Shown one piece after another: positions 8,334 through 16,086 of a DNA stretch of 16,086 bases (position 1 is its first letter; every line of letters starts with the position of its first letter). The stretch is from Echinostoma caproni (Eukaryota > Platyhelminthes > Trematoda > Plagiorchiida > Echinostomatidae), in contig UZAN01041859.1 in assembly GCA_900618425.1 (NCBI GenBank), positions 30,803-46,888 on the forward strand, written 5' to 3'. A model generated the notes under the pieces. It was not told the DNA's origin, searched no databases, and saw only the letters and a program-made list of their open reading frames with translations. Both the position numbers and the translations under genes were made by a program.

Positions 8334-9480
8334 CTTCTATTATAGGTTGAAACAGGAGAAACTATTTTGAAGAATACGTTAGTTGCCTTTGATTCAGATC
8401 ACAAACCGCTGATGAAAACAAACAAGATAATTGTGACACCTGACCGAACCACGTGAAGCATAGTTTAGTGATCAGCTGGTTGCTCATCAAGTTAGCAGTT
8501 AGATTACAAACGCTTCAGTGCCATGCAAGGTGAAATGTTCCAGGGGCAAGACTAACGTTCTGCCAAGGCTAACCAGCAACCGAATACCGGGCTACAACCG
8601 ACAAAGAAGTTAACGAGTTTATCACGTGGTCCGTATATTTCAATTCACGTGAGTATTGAATCGGTGTAATGGTTACATAACAGCGGTCGGAATAGCCAGT
8701 ATACGTTGCCTGGTCATTATTTTGTTTTGATCCTATTCGTCGACGTTCAGGAGATTGAATCCTAAGATATTCTCAGAATTCAAACGAGAGCAATTTTTAC
8801 TAGATAATCTGCCAAAACATATTTTGTACTAAATTGTGTTTCCGAGATGCTCATCATAAATTTATTTGCCCTGCTCATTAAAGAGATGTACTGAAAAACC
8901 GCAACCGTTGGCCTGGTGCGTTGATTCAACGTTACGAAATGATCCTGGCCCCCGAATCGATCTGATACAGCTTTCTGACAGCCGATGGGACCGGCGGGTT
9001 TAGAACCGATAGCATCTACACTAGCGCGGTTGAAATTTGTATTCAAATTAGAATATCAAATTTGCTTGCACGATTTACCTATGATCAATAAAATTTCAGT
9101 AATTTATACTGCTTTATTTCATGTCGTAAATTAGCTGCTAAGTTCATCGTCATTTCGATCCTACATCATCACGACTTGTGTAGTTCACCCACCACCCATT
9201 TTGTGTCGTTGTAGTGCTTGGAATACTCGCAGATCAGCAATCGCCATCAGTCACCGAAATTTCCCAATACCGGAAGAATGTCACAAAAGTAACCGTCCGT
9301 TGAGTTGAATAAATCAATCAAACTAAGCAACATATGCAAAACAAAATAGATTAGAGGCTCTTCCGGTTTAAACCAAACAGCATTCGCGTCCTTGCAATCT
9401 TGGTAATCCTGTATGAGCCGTATCGAATTCGATTAGTCCCAAATGCTGACTTCTTCTTGTCCGACCTGAAACTGCAAGAA
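8334..9480. other. Non-coding stretch, no gene seen
   Basis: The longest frame (8780-9046, minus, 88 codons) has no recognised motif. A minus-strand ggttctaaac string near 8994-9004 weakly resembles a pol III B box. An AATAAA at about 9087 is isolated. Confidence 0.4.
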
Positions 9481-10690
9481 TTAGCTACCTGGGTGACGTG
9501 ACCTCGGGGTTCAGGATCGCCATAGTTGTCCTCATATAATACAGCAATTCTGTAGTGTATACAGCACCACGGTTCCAGGGCCTGGCTCAGAGTTCGCGCG
9601 TTTTGTGGACTAAAGCGGTCGTGGTACGTATGCTTAGTAAAAATGATTTTTATGATTAGGTTTGAGGGGGTGACCGTGTGGAGTTAGAGTGCATGATCAA
9701 ATCACCCCCTCCCCTCGCCGCCCCACAGCCGCATTTTGATTGGGTTATAATCCACTGGCCTTGGTAAAGCCCAATAAGTTGAAACCAAAAATAAATTTTC
9801 AAGTGTGGCAAGGCTTGAATCACAACTCATCGTAGATTGTTCTAAAAACGTGCACGTGCATACACAAGCCTTTGGCTTCAGCTAGATCACCTCCACCCTC
9901 CCTCATAATCGGCTCAGATCGATCGCCGGGTTTGGAGAGGACTGACACAGTTATTGGACAGCTGGATCAGACTGTTTTGTGAATGCTTCAGTGTTCCTGG
10001 TCTGATGCACGTCACCGCCGCTTTCCATTGATCCATCACAGTGGTGTATGCCTTGTGTCCTCCCCCCTAAGATGGGACTGGGTACACAGTACAAGCACAC
10101 GGAATGACGGTTTATAGAATCGGCTGGCCACGTACTATGTGCTTTTCATCTAGCGCCCCACCCCCGACGTTTGCCAGATGTATGATTCGGGGCGAGGGAG
10201 TAAATGCGTTCAAGCTGACTGTGAACCATTTAAGCGACCGAGCGGGTTGCACTCTTTGGATCAGCAACTGTTTAAATGAGTTTGCAAAATAAAATCTGGT
10301 CTGTGTATGCAAAGCAAGAAACAACCGCGGCCTCATGAACAGTGCGACAGGCGATGGATTGACTAAATGCCCATCTCTCCACGCGCTCGAGTCTTTCCTC
10401 CGATTTTAGGTGGATAGAAGGATTCCATAGGTAAAAGGTCGCAGTTCAAACTGTCACTCAAGACAATCGGATGAAGACAGCGTGAAGCAGGTCCAAAGAA
10501 CGAAATCAGGATCCGCTAGGTGACGGCTAAATGTGAATCGGATTACCTAGCTAGTTGGGATATGGATTTTTCCTGATAGGGGTCCGGAAAAGGACACTAA
10601 CATGGCTTTGTAATTCGCGAACCGAACCTGTTCTGTTGTCACTATGGTTGTGCATATCGCCTACTTGCCTTATAGTTACAATATATGCAA
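9481..10690. other. Non-coding stretch, possible unclassified repeats
   Basis: No gene is recognised. Opposite-strand frames overlap at 10104-10336 with unrelated products. A G-rich/C-rich pair (gagggggtg near 9664 and caccccctc near 9703) could fold into a stem of about 9 bases. AATAAA strings occur near 9789 and 10287. These may be ends of old interspersed elements. Confidence 0.35.
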
Positions 10691-10699
10691 CTGAGAAGT

Positions 10700-11780
10700 C
10701 TTGGATGTCCTGTACAATCATCACCCTTGTTCACTTTATCCTTAAATCCTTGACTAACTCACTTACTTCTGTTCCATGTGCTTTTCTTGACTATTTTTCA
10801 GCAATCGATCCAATTTCTTGAACAAGGTTGTTACAGAAACAGGAATCTTTTGAATGTCCTTATTCTCAGATCAGCTTTCCAGCTATTTTACTGATGGAGC
10901 ACAAACCACTAGATTTGCAAAGGCTTCAGTGAACAACTTCGGAATTCCTCAAGGAGCTGGTCATCTCCCCTACTTATACCCCCTCCTACAATTTTGATAT
11001 TCCTTATGCTTCTTCTACACGTTTTTGAAATACACAGTTGATGTTGTGCTATGCCAACCCATTTGTTCTTCCTCTGGTCTAAGCTCCTCAACCGATAATA
11101 TTTCTCAAAGTCGGTTATTTCCATCCAAACCCCGGTTAGGAATAAACCTCATGAAATATGTTGAATGCTTATACAGTTTTGCACGCTCTTCATTCGTGAC
11201 GGACTCCCCCCTCTAGTGGTAGATTAGAATCCTTCAGCTAGGATGAACTCTGTCAACCATCTTGGTGTGACCATAGGTAGCAATCTTCATTGGTCAACCC
11301 ACATTCCCAACTGCACTGGTAAACTGCGGTGCCTATTATTTCAAATTCGAAAGTTTGGGCAGTTTCGCGCTTCCCAGTCAATTATTTCTACCTTTGTATA
11401 TCAGTGTTTTCCCCATCTTACTCAATTCTTCTCCAGTTATTTTCCCTCGCTTACTTGAAAAAGATTAAAAAGTCTTAAGTTGCGGCCTAACTATTACGTG
11501 CCGCGTTTTTTCAATTTTTGTGGAAGAGCTCGTTATGAAACATTCAGATTATCATAAAACTTCTTGTATCAACTTTGCGGAGGGGATTTTCACTGATTTT
11601 AACCACCCATTGCAGGTAGAACTGACAAGTTGTCATTCCCATCCCTCCACATATTCTGTATTCCAACAAACGCCATTTGGTATAAACGTTTTCCGAAATT
11701 CACCTATATCCTACCTTGCACATTTACTCAGAAACAAAGAGAGGGAAATAAATGAACCTCGTTTCAACATTGGATTGTGA
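10700..11780 (+). pseudogene. Degenerate LINE reverse transcriptase (CR1-like), catalytically dead
   Basis: RT motifs appear in the right order but in several frames. Motif A (FLDYFSAID, 10783-10809) is in frame 1. MSLFSDQLSSYFTD follows in frame 3 from 10854, then the GIPQGA motif at 10941-10958. Motif C is at 11031-11042, where the expected YADD reads YTVD, so the first catalytic Asp is Val. A Lys-rich thumb region (INLMKYVECLYSFARS, 11130-11200) follows. Frame 2 then gives VNHLGVTIGSNLHWSTHI and LLFQIRKFGQFRASQS (11243-11458). Frame 3 gives HPLQVELTSCHSHPST and ends with NKEREINEPRFNIGL at a TGA (11778). Frameshifts and several stops show long neutral decay. RT would copy element RNA into target DNA; this copy cannot. 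It differs in sequence from the LINE at 7116-8333, so it is a separate lineage. Upstream limits are unclear. Confidence 0.82.
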
Positions 11781-12020
11781 AATGTCCCTATACTGTTTGT
11801 AAACCTTTCCTATCGTTAAACGTTCCCTATAACGGTACAGCATGTGCATATTTTAACTTGCCAAGGTCACACAATACAGCTCAACACAGTACAAAAGCAT
11901 TTAGAGTAGCAAGCTTGGATTAGCTCATTCGATTCAGAGGCACCGGGCAGTCTTGGGTGTGGGTTTCACTCCTTGGGAGATCGTTAATTCCCCACGAGTT
12001 CATGCATCCAAATGCGATGT
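11781..12020. other. Probable LINE 3' flank, then unassigned sequence
   Basis: The stretch begins directly after the dead LINE's terminal stop and probably holds its 3' UTR. No clear tail repeat or poly-A is visible. Nothing else is recognised before the inverted repeat pair. Confidence 0.3.
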
Positions 12021-12094
12021 AAATGTTTGTGATGACCGACAAAGAACACTGGACAGCTGTTCCATCCTGTTTGGGACTCGTCAGCAGTGCGTAC
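12021..12094 (-). repeat. Interspersed repeat, copy A of an inverted pair
   Basis: These 74 bases match the reverse complement of 12636-12709 with four mismatches and no gaps (about 95% identity). The characteristic core, read on the minus strand, is gtacgcactgctgacgagtc followed by a tract ending ctgtccagtgttc. The open frames that cover both copies (RQRTLDSC, LFGTRQQC) are by-products of this repeat, not genes. I recall similar strings as widespread in trematode genomic sequence, but could not verify this. Confidence 0.8.
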
Positions 12095-12544
12095 ATTTTT
12101 TCCGTCAGGATGTGGTGATCCTAGCCTATGAGATGATGCATATCACGGAGCGATACGTTACAGTTTTCGGACAACTGTGATCAATCAAGCTTCCCGGGTG
12201 ACATCAGAAAAGGGGGTGCGTGCCACAGCCCCTAGACTACAAACCATGGGTCTATTGCACCAAAAAATCAGAAACCGTGCGGTCCAGACAGTGGCTGAAC
12301 AACACCAGAAATGCTAGCATGCGATTGGCAGAGGCTTGGATGACCACTGAACTTGTTTTGTACAAATTATTTAATCCCTCTGATTCCTTTCAATAAATAA
12401 ACTACTATTCCTGTGACCTTTTCCTCGCATCTCGGTTACGTGGGATACTGTCGTGCAAGTACCAGTGTGATCCAATGCTTACGTTGCGTCCGTGCTTTCT
12501 AATTCGTGATCAGTGCGTACTAAAACTACCACGAATACTACACA
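12095..12544. other. Spacer between inverted repeat copies
   Basis: No gene is seen. Overlapping AATAAATAAA on the plus strand at 12393-12402 follows an AT-rich tract and may mark a repeat's 3' end. The frame after 12200 reads a few protein-like words but no motif. Confidence 0.35.
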
Positions 12545-12555
12545 GGACTCGAACC
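12545..12555 (-). promoter_or_regulatory. B-box-like pol III promoter element
   Basis: On the minus strand the string is GGTTCGAGTCC, a full match to the tRNA B-box consensus. No convincing A box lies at tRNA spacing upstream, so it is probably part of a SINE-like repeat and not a tRNA gene. It lies about 90 bases from repeat copy B. Confidence 0.45.
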
Positions 12556-12635
12556 GCAGCCGTATAGCTCTGGGGTAGGGTTTTAAAGTCCCAACCCGGA
12601 AGTTCTCATTTCGAGTCTTGATAGGGACACAAAAG

Positions 12636-12709
12636 GTACGCACTGCTGACGAGTCCCAAACAGTACGAAACAGCTGTCCAGTGTTCTTTGTCGGTTATCA
12701 CAAACATTT
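12636..12709 (+). repeat. Interspersed repeat, copy B of an inverted pair
   Basis: This copy is opposite in orientation to 12021-12094, with about 540 bases between them. Upstream on the same strand is tttcgagtcttgatagggac (12609-12628), itself B-box-like, which suggests that the repeat unit extends further left in this copy. Two inverted copies this close could form a hairpin in a read-through transcript. Confidence 0.8.
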
Positions 12710-12717
12710 CCATTACA

Positions 12718-13080
12718 TACAAAAGCTTTGTTAGGATTCGTCATCTGACGGTTAGCGCTTCGAATTACCAACCCCATGAGATATCGTTTCAAGCTCAATA
12801 TTTTCAATGACGAGTGACACATAGAATCTGCATGACGAGTACAGTTTGATAGACCAATCAATTAACCCAAACCGTTTTTGCATGAACAAATTCATACTCT
12901 GTTGGTACGTACTGAGGAACAGCTCACTCGTAGTGGTTGAAAGATCGAACATTGTCTGGTGAAGTCAAACACTTTGAACAACAGCTATGAATGAGTGCCA
13001 TATATTGCACGTTTAGAAATCCACTGAAAGCCAATCCAGGTAGCTACAGTGGACAGTGTCGAATTACCTACTGGTTGTTC
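12718..13080. other. Non-coding stretch
   Basis: The minus-strand frames at 12583-12861 and 12752-12952 partly derive from the repeat and partly from unrelated sequence. No gene is supported. Confidence 0.4.
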
Positions 13081-13082
13081 CC

Positions 13083-13165
13083 GGGCTCGAATCGGACAGT
13101 GGGTGTGCACTATTGTTGAATAGTAACCCCCCTCTAGATGAAATAGTGGTAGCTGTGGTCTGAAG
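13083..13165 (+). repeat. Diverged third copy of the interspersed repeat
   Basis: The arrangement resembles copy B: a B-box-like gggctcgaatcgg (13083-13095), then gtgtgcactattgttgaa where copy B has gtacgcactgctgacgag. A diverged tail follows (gatgaaatagtggt, compared with gtacgaaacagctgt). Identity is much lower than between copies A and B, so this is an older insertion or a different subfamily. Confidence 0.4.
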
Positions 13166-13470
13166 GCCTTTCAGTGATGAATGACGTGCGGCCTGTGGGT
13201 GAGACGAACAAAAACTTTTGTGTGATGAAGCCAAATCTCATTCATTAACAAATAGCATAACTTTGTAGTGCGACTAGGTCACACTGCGTTCAAATGGATA
13301 ACAATGGCGACTAAGAGTTGTCAGGCTAGAAACAGTTCAGCGAATAACAAGAACGGGAATAATAAGGTAACATTCACTTAAAACAAGACATTCTGCCCAT
13401 CATAGTCAACAGAGCTAACTAAGATTAGGCAATAAATCATTGCAGAATCCGTTAACGCTAGCAGGCACTC
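13166..13470. other. Non-coding stretch, nothing recognised
   Basis: I see no open frame of note, no boxes and no repeats. Confidence 0.45.
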
Positions 13471-13477
13471 ACACTCA

Positions 13478-13530
13478 AGTGGTACAGATAATAAAAACAG
13501 TGACCCGGGGGAGGTATTAGGTTTGAATCC
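13478..13530 (+). repeat. Possible tRNA-like SINE head
   Basis: ggtttgaatcc (13520-13530) is a near-consensus B box. About 35 bases upstream actcaagtgg resembles the 3' half of an A box. No cloverleaf can be drawn. A short T-rich run follows near 13578. Confidence 0.28.
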
Positions 13531-13539
13531 GTCCACTGA

Positions 13540-14175
13540 TGCCCATATCCCTGATATATGTATTTATCCAGGCATCTTTTTTATAACCGCGGTCTCCTTC
13601 CTGAAAGTCGACTGTACATTTGTAGATTCAACAAAACAAAAAAGAAGAAGAACATTGGTACATTAAAAAGTTATTTATGAGAAGACAAAAGAAACAATGC
13701 ACACAAACTCATGGAAGGGTGCATATTGCGAACAGGCCACGTAAATGACTCACAACCAGAGTCAAAGAAGAGTTCAATGCATTTTTTCAACTGGTAGCAC
13801 ATACAAACTGAACGGATCCACCTGAGTACCGGCCATGCATGCGAAGCAGGTGGTAACCGGTGTGAATGATAGCACGATCAAGCACGGTAGGAGTGCACAC
13901 ACGCACACACATACAAGTGCTACGAGTGGTTTATGCAGGGACAAAATATCCGTGACGCTGCGGGGGAATTGTGCGAACGGTGCGGTGAACACGTAACATG
14001 GGTCAAGCTAGCAAGGATAGAGAGAAATATACCAAATTTTTACCGCTCACGGGGAGGCATATGGTCAAATATGGTCTACATGGCATATTTAACTTTCCGC
14101 ATTAGAGCACAGTAAAGACGATCAGGGCGTATTGTTTAGTATAGATTTTGAAAGACAACGGCAGAGAACTAGTTT
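13540..14175. other. Non-coding stretch with a CA microsatellite
   Basis: Apart from the CA tract near 13900, I see only short overlapping frames on both strands with no motif. Confidence 0.4.
13894..13914. repeat. CA microsatellite, interrupted
   Basis: About 21 bases of CA repeats with a CG interruption (gcacacacgcacacacatac). It produces the Val-Cys run in the minus-strand frame here, which is therefore not a gene. Confidence 0.75.
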
Positions 14176-14540
14176 GTGCAAATGTACGAAAAACGCTGGG
14201 TTTTTTCTTATGTGGTCTTTACAAAGATAATGAGTGTATTATGCTGCCGCATGGACCGATACAAGTCAAGTAGAATCAGGTCCAGAAAGCCCATTCCCGA
14301 CAAAATTTTCAGTACAAAAAGGTCTTCACTTTTACTTTGGCCTTCACGCAGCTTGGTAATATGACATTCAGTAAATTGGTGATGCTGATGAAGAGCGAGA
14401 ACGTGTAGTGTAGCCTTGCAACACGAATGACGTGAGATTGTGCCTCTGCTCATTGATAGTCGTCCCCTGAAAACCAATAAATGAAAAAGATAGGATACGC
14501 GAGCGGCGGAAAATGCTGCCGGATACGCAGTGTACACAAG
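14176..14540. other. Non-coding stretch left of the mariner
   Basis: A 165-codon minus-strand frame (14208-14705) crosses this stretch into the mariner's 5' part. It has no domain and disagrees with the element's own orientation, so I do not call it. Nothing else is seen. Confidence 0.4.
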
Positions 14541-14553
14541 TACGAGCTGCAGA
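14541..14553 (+). repeat. Mariner left terminal inverted repeat (outer part)
   Basis: TACGAGCTGCAGA pairs with the right end at 11 of 13 positions. Similarity fades further in, so this end has decayed more than the right one. Confidence 0.55.
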
Positions 14554-14684
14554 TGACCAGAGAAAGAGAATATGAATTGTAGTCTATTGTCAATGTTGTT
14601 TAATGATTGCAACTCACAGAACCAAATATCAACAGCCGAGCACACCTCACATGTCAAAAGGTTTGCTGTACTCTGACTGTAAGG

Positions 14685-15002
14685 ATGGAATTCAATCGAT
14701 GTCACTGGAGGGCGATGATTTTTGCGGAATACAAATGCAAAGTTGATCGTTTGTGGGCTGTCTTCGGTTATAACGCACCTTCAAGAAGCACTGTGTTCTC
14801 AAATGTCAAGCGCATGATGCGTGGAATCCAATACGAGCCAACAGCAGCTGTAATGGAAGCCTTCGTTGAACTGGTCGAAGGGTTATTTGCTTTGGCATGG
14901 TCGAGCTGTTTCACCAAATGGTTTGAGCGCATGGAACTGTGCACGAACGCTGGTGGAGAATACCTCGAGAACATACAATGCTTACTTTTGTGTAACAAAT
15001 AG
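14685..15002 (+). CDS. Mariner transposase deletion ORF: HTH fused to C-terminus
   Basis: The ORF has 105 codons from the ATG at 14685; the frame is also open upstream, but homology starts at this Met. Residues 1-38 match the N-terminal HTH of mariner transposases (HWRAMIFAEYKCKVDRLWAVFG, then APSRSTVF; family position of the second recognition region). From about residue 39 the sequence reads like the far C-terminus: VKRMMRGIQYE, AAVMEAFVELVEG, then the hallmark CFTKWFERMELCTNAGGEYLE. Full-length proteins are about 345 residues, so some 240 are absent, including the whole D,D34D catalytic triad. The junction lies near 14796-14811 and keeps the frame. The product could still bind TIR DNA but not cut it; whether it is expressed is unknown. 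The open frame may be chance preservation. Confidence 0.7.
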   Translation: MEFNRCHWRAMIFAEYKCKVDRLWAVFGYNAPSRSTVFSNVKRMMRGIQYEPTAAVMEAFVELVEGLFALAWSSCFTKWFERMELCTNAGGEYLENIQCLLLCNK

Positions 15003-15024
15003 AACTTTTTGCTTCTCCAGAAAC

Positions 15025-15044
15025 GTTTTGTTCAGCACCTCGTA
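15025..15044 (-). repeat. Mariner right terminal inverted repeat
   Basis: Read on the minus strand it begins TACGAGGTGCTGAACAAAAC. It closes the element 22 bases after the transposase stop region and is followed by unrelated sequence. Confidence 0.65.
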
Positions 15045-15590
15045 CAACAGAATCGTGAAAAGCTATAGGACGAGTGTATACGAGTTTAAATGGATTACGG
15101 ATGATAGGAGTAAAGAAGGAGCGACGCGGATACGGTGCACATCTGAGAAAGATGGAGGAATCAGAGTATATGGGTTAAAAAACTGGAGAAATTTGAAAGT
15201 GACACGGTTAAACAATTCTAATAAGATATTTTGCATTTTGACCAGCTAATCTTTCAATGGTCAGTGTGCATTCTTTTGTTCACCCAGTAAGTGTACTTCC
15301 AGTCAGAGTTTTCGATTACGTCAGAACTACGATCAAAACTGCATCATGTTCCAAACTTACTTTATGACCACAACTTCTAGGCAGACAACGTTCGTATTAT
15401 CGAATGAGAACAAAACTGGTAAATCTATTCCTTTAAACAAACAAGGATTCTTAAATCCTAGTGAACGTTAATCAGTTTGTGTGATTCAGACGGTCGAATT
15501 TATCATGAACTAAGTGGAATATTTTAGTTACACATAATGGCTTAGTTAAACGGTTGATTCAAACCCAAAGCCCATGCCAGTTAACTTGTT
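15045..15590. other. Non-coding stretch right of the mariner
   Basis: The frame at 14866-15249 is an out-of-register reading of the mariner that continues into flank. No motif is seen in the remainder. A minus-strand ggtttgaatca (15565-15555) is B-box-like but isolated. Confidence 0.4.
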
Positions 15591-15809
15591 TTGCTTGCTG
15601 CTGCTGCTGATGAGTCTGTCTCAGATGAATCACTGTGCGACACAACCCTAACGTCACTTCCCAGCCTTGTGTTACCTGAATTGGAACAGATGCACATACG
15701 TAAACTTACAGAGAGCTCCCGGCGAATCTATGTGGATCTGGTCTTTCATCTCACGGTGCGGTGTGGTTCATTAGTTGTATGCACATATCCCCTTCGGCCA
15801 CAGGATTAA
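15591..15809 (+). other. Exon-like open frame, unknown product
   Basis: The open frame begins after a TAA at 15582. It reads an acidic Ser-rich start (ADESVSDESLCDTTLTSL), then PSLVLPELEQMHIRKLTES and RRIYVDLVFHL, with balanced, protein-like composition. A possible acceptor tctgtctcag ends at 15624 and a possible donor GTGCGG lies near 15757, giving an exon of about 133 bases. No family is recognised. The leading Ala/Leu run comes from a gct/ctg trinucleotide repeat (15593-15610), which can create open frames by itself. Confidence 0.22.
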
Positions 15810-16086
15810 GGCGGCGCACTGCCGACCACATAGAGTAAGCGAATTGGACTGTGACAGTATCAAATGTCACGCTACGTTTCATGATGACAGATTCGGTCAA
15901 GTCAAACCGCTTAGGGCAAACACATTCGATACGCAGTCCGGATTTGACTGTATGGCTTGCTCGACATATTGTTTCGATCGAGTCGCTACGCCCCGGTACT
16001 TATTCTTGGACTGTTCTTGTTGTTGTGTTTTCTGTTAATTCGTGTCTACATAATGAGTCCCATAGAAGAACCTGGGTACCATCACT
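15810..16086. other. Window end, nothing recognised
   Basis: A Cys-rich plus-strand frame (15775-16038) has no known spacing pattern. The sequence may belong to a repeat. Nothing here can be assigned. Confidence 0.35.

Larger units (their letters stand above)
14541..15044 (+). mobile_element. Internally deleted mariner transposon with TIRs
   Basis: The right end, read inward on the minus strand from 15044, begins TACGAGGTGCTGAACAAAAC, which looks like a mariner terminal repeat of the TACGAGGTG type. The left end read from 14541 begins TACGAGCTGCAGA and agrees with it at 11 of the first 13 bases. If TA is counted as the target duplication, the element spans 14543-15042 (about 500 bases). Intact mariners are about 1.3 kb, so more than half is missing. 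The transposase stop lies about 40 bases before the right end and its start about 140 bases from the left end, both normal for mariner. It is a non-autonomous derivative that could move only with transposase supplied elsewhere. Confidence 0.72.

Noticed and set aside
8780..9046. 88-codon minus-strand open frame
   Set aside because: No motif, no splice context and no supporting neighbours. A ggttctaaac string suggests repeat debris.
10104..10336. Overlapping plus and minus open frames of 62 and 74 codons
   Set aside because: Mutually shadowing frames with no domain; no evidence favours either strand.
12545..12600. Possible complete tRNA gene on the minus strand around a perfect B box
   Set aside because: No A box at the right spacing, no pairing acceptor or anticodon arms, and the site belongs to a repeat cluster.
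11953..12861. Frames sharing RQRTLDSC and LFGTRQQC words on opposite strands (11953-12180 plus, 12583-12861 minus)
   Set aside because: The similarity is explained by the inverted nucleotide repeat itself. The shared part is short and the rest of each frame is unrelated, so they are not paralogous genes.
14208..14705. 165-codon minus-strand open frame, the second longest in the window
   Set aside because: It has no recognisable domain and low-complexity composition. It runs antisense into the mariner's 5' part, whose orientation is fixed by TIR and transposase homology.
14866..15249. 127-codon plus-strand frame
   Set aside because: Its first third is the mariner C-terminal region read out of frame, and the rest is flank. 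It is a shadow of the transposase.
1960..15990. Shared string catattgtttcga near 1967 and 15964
   Set aside because: The match is only about 13 bases before the sequences diverge. That is too short to call a repeat family.

Overview
The window looks like repeat-rich, gene-poor eukaryotic DNA, probably from a flatworm and most likely a digenean trematode. The evidence is the mix of CR1-like non-LTR retrotransposon fragments, an internally deleted mariner and tRNA-like repeat modules, plus long stretches with no open frame and AATAAA-type signals. The species assignment is inference from the style of the repeats; no search was possible. Nothing bacterial is seen: no operons, no ribosome binding sites, no rRNA, no complete tRNA and no CRISPR.

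Layout. Positions 1-4450 are mostly non-coding. They hold a weak two-exon candidate on the minus strand (306-617), a tRNA-like SINE remnant near 2036-2090 and a TG-rich microsatellite near 3095. A short minus-strand ORF with a helix-turn-helix (4485-4859), probably a transposase remnant, is followed by an AATAAA signal. Two decayed or partial coding regions come next: a Cys-rich, kringle-like minus-strand frame (5377-5778), and an unrecognised plus-strand coding-like stretch of about 700 bases broken across three frames (6214-6926).

The clearest element is the 3' half of a CR1-like LINE at about 7116-8333. Its ORF2 C-terminal region is open. It carries a 355-base near-exact direct duplication (7778-8132) bounded on both sides by single Ns, which looks like an assembly or gap-filling artefact. 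After about 2.3 kb without genes, a second and much older LINE (about 10700-11780) shows RT motifs in several frames and a destroyed YADD box.

From 12000 to 13550 there is a cluster of short interspersed repeats, including a 74-base inverted pair about 95% identical and several B-box-like sites. A mariner derivative of about 500 bases at 14541-15044 has recognisable terminal inverted repeats. Its 105-codon ORF joins the transposase N-terminal HTH directly to the C-terminus, with the catalytic domain deleted. The right end (15591-16086) holds one short exon-like frame of unknown nature.

No intact host gene is supported. The recognisable proteins are pieces of selfish elements, and no pathway connects them. 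The most interesting points are the deleted mariner that still has an ORF, the N-bounded LINE duplication, and the two coding-like regions (kringle-like and three-frame).
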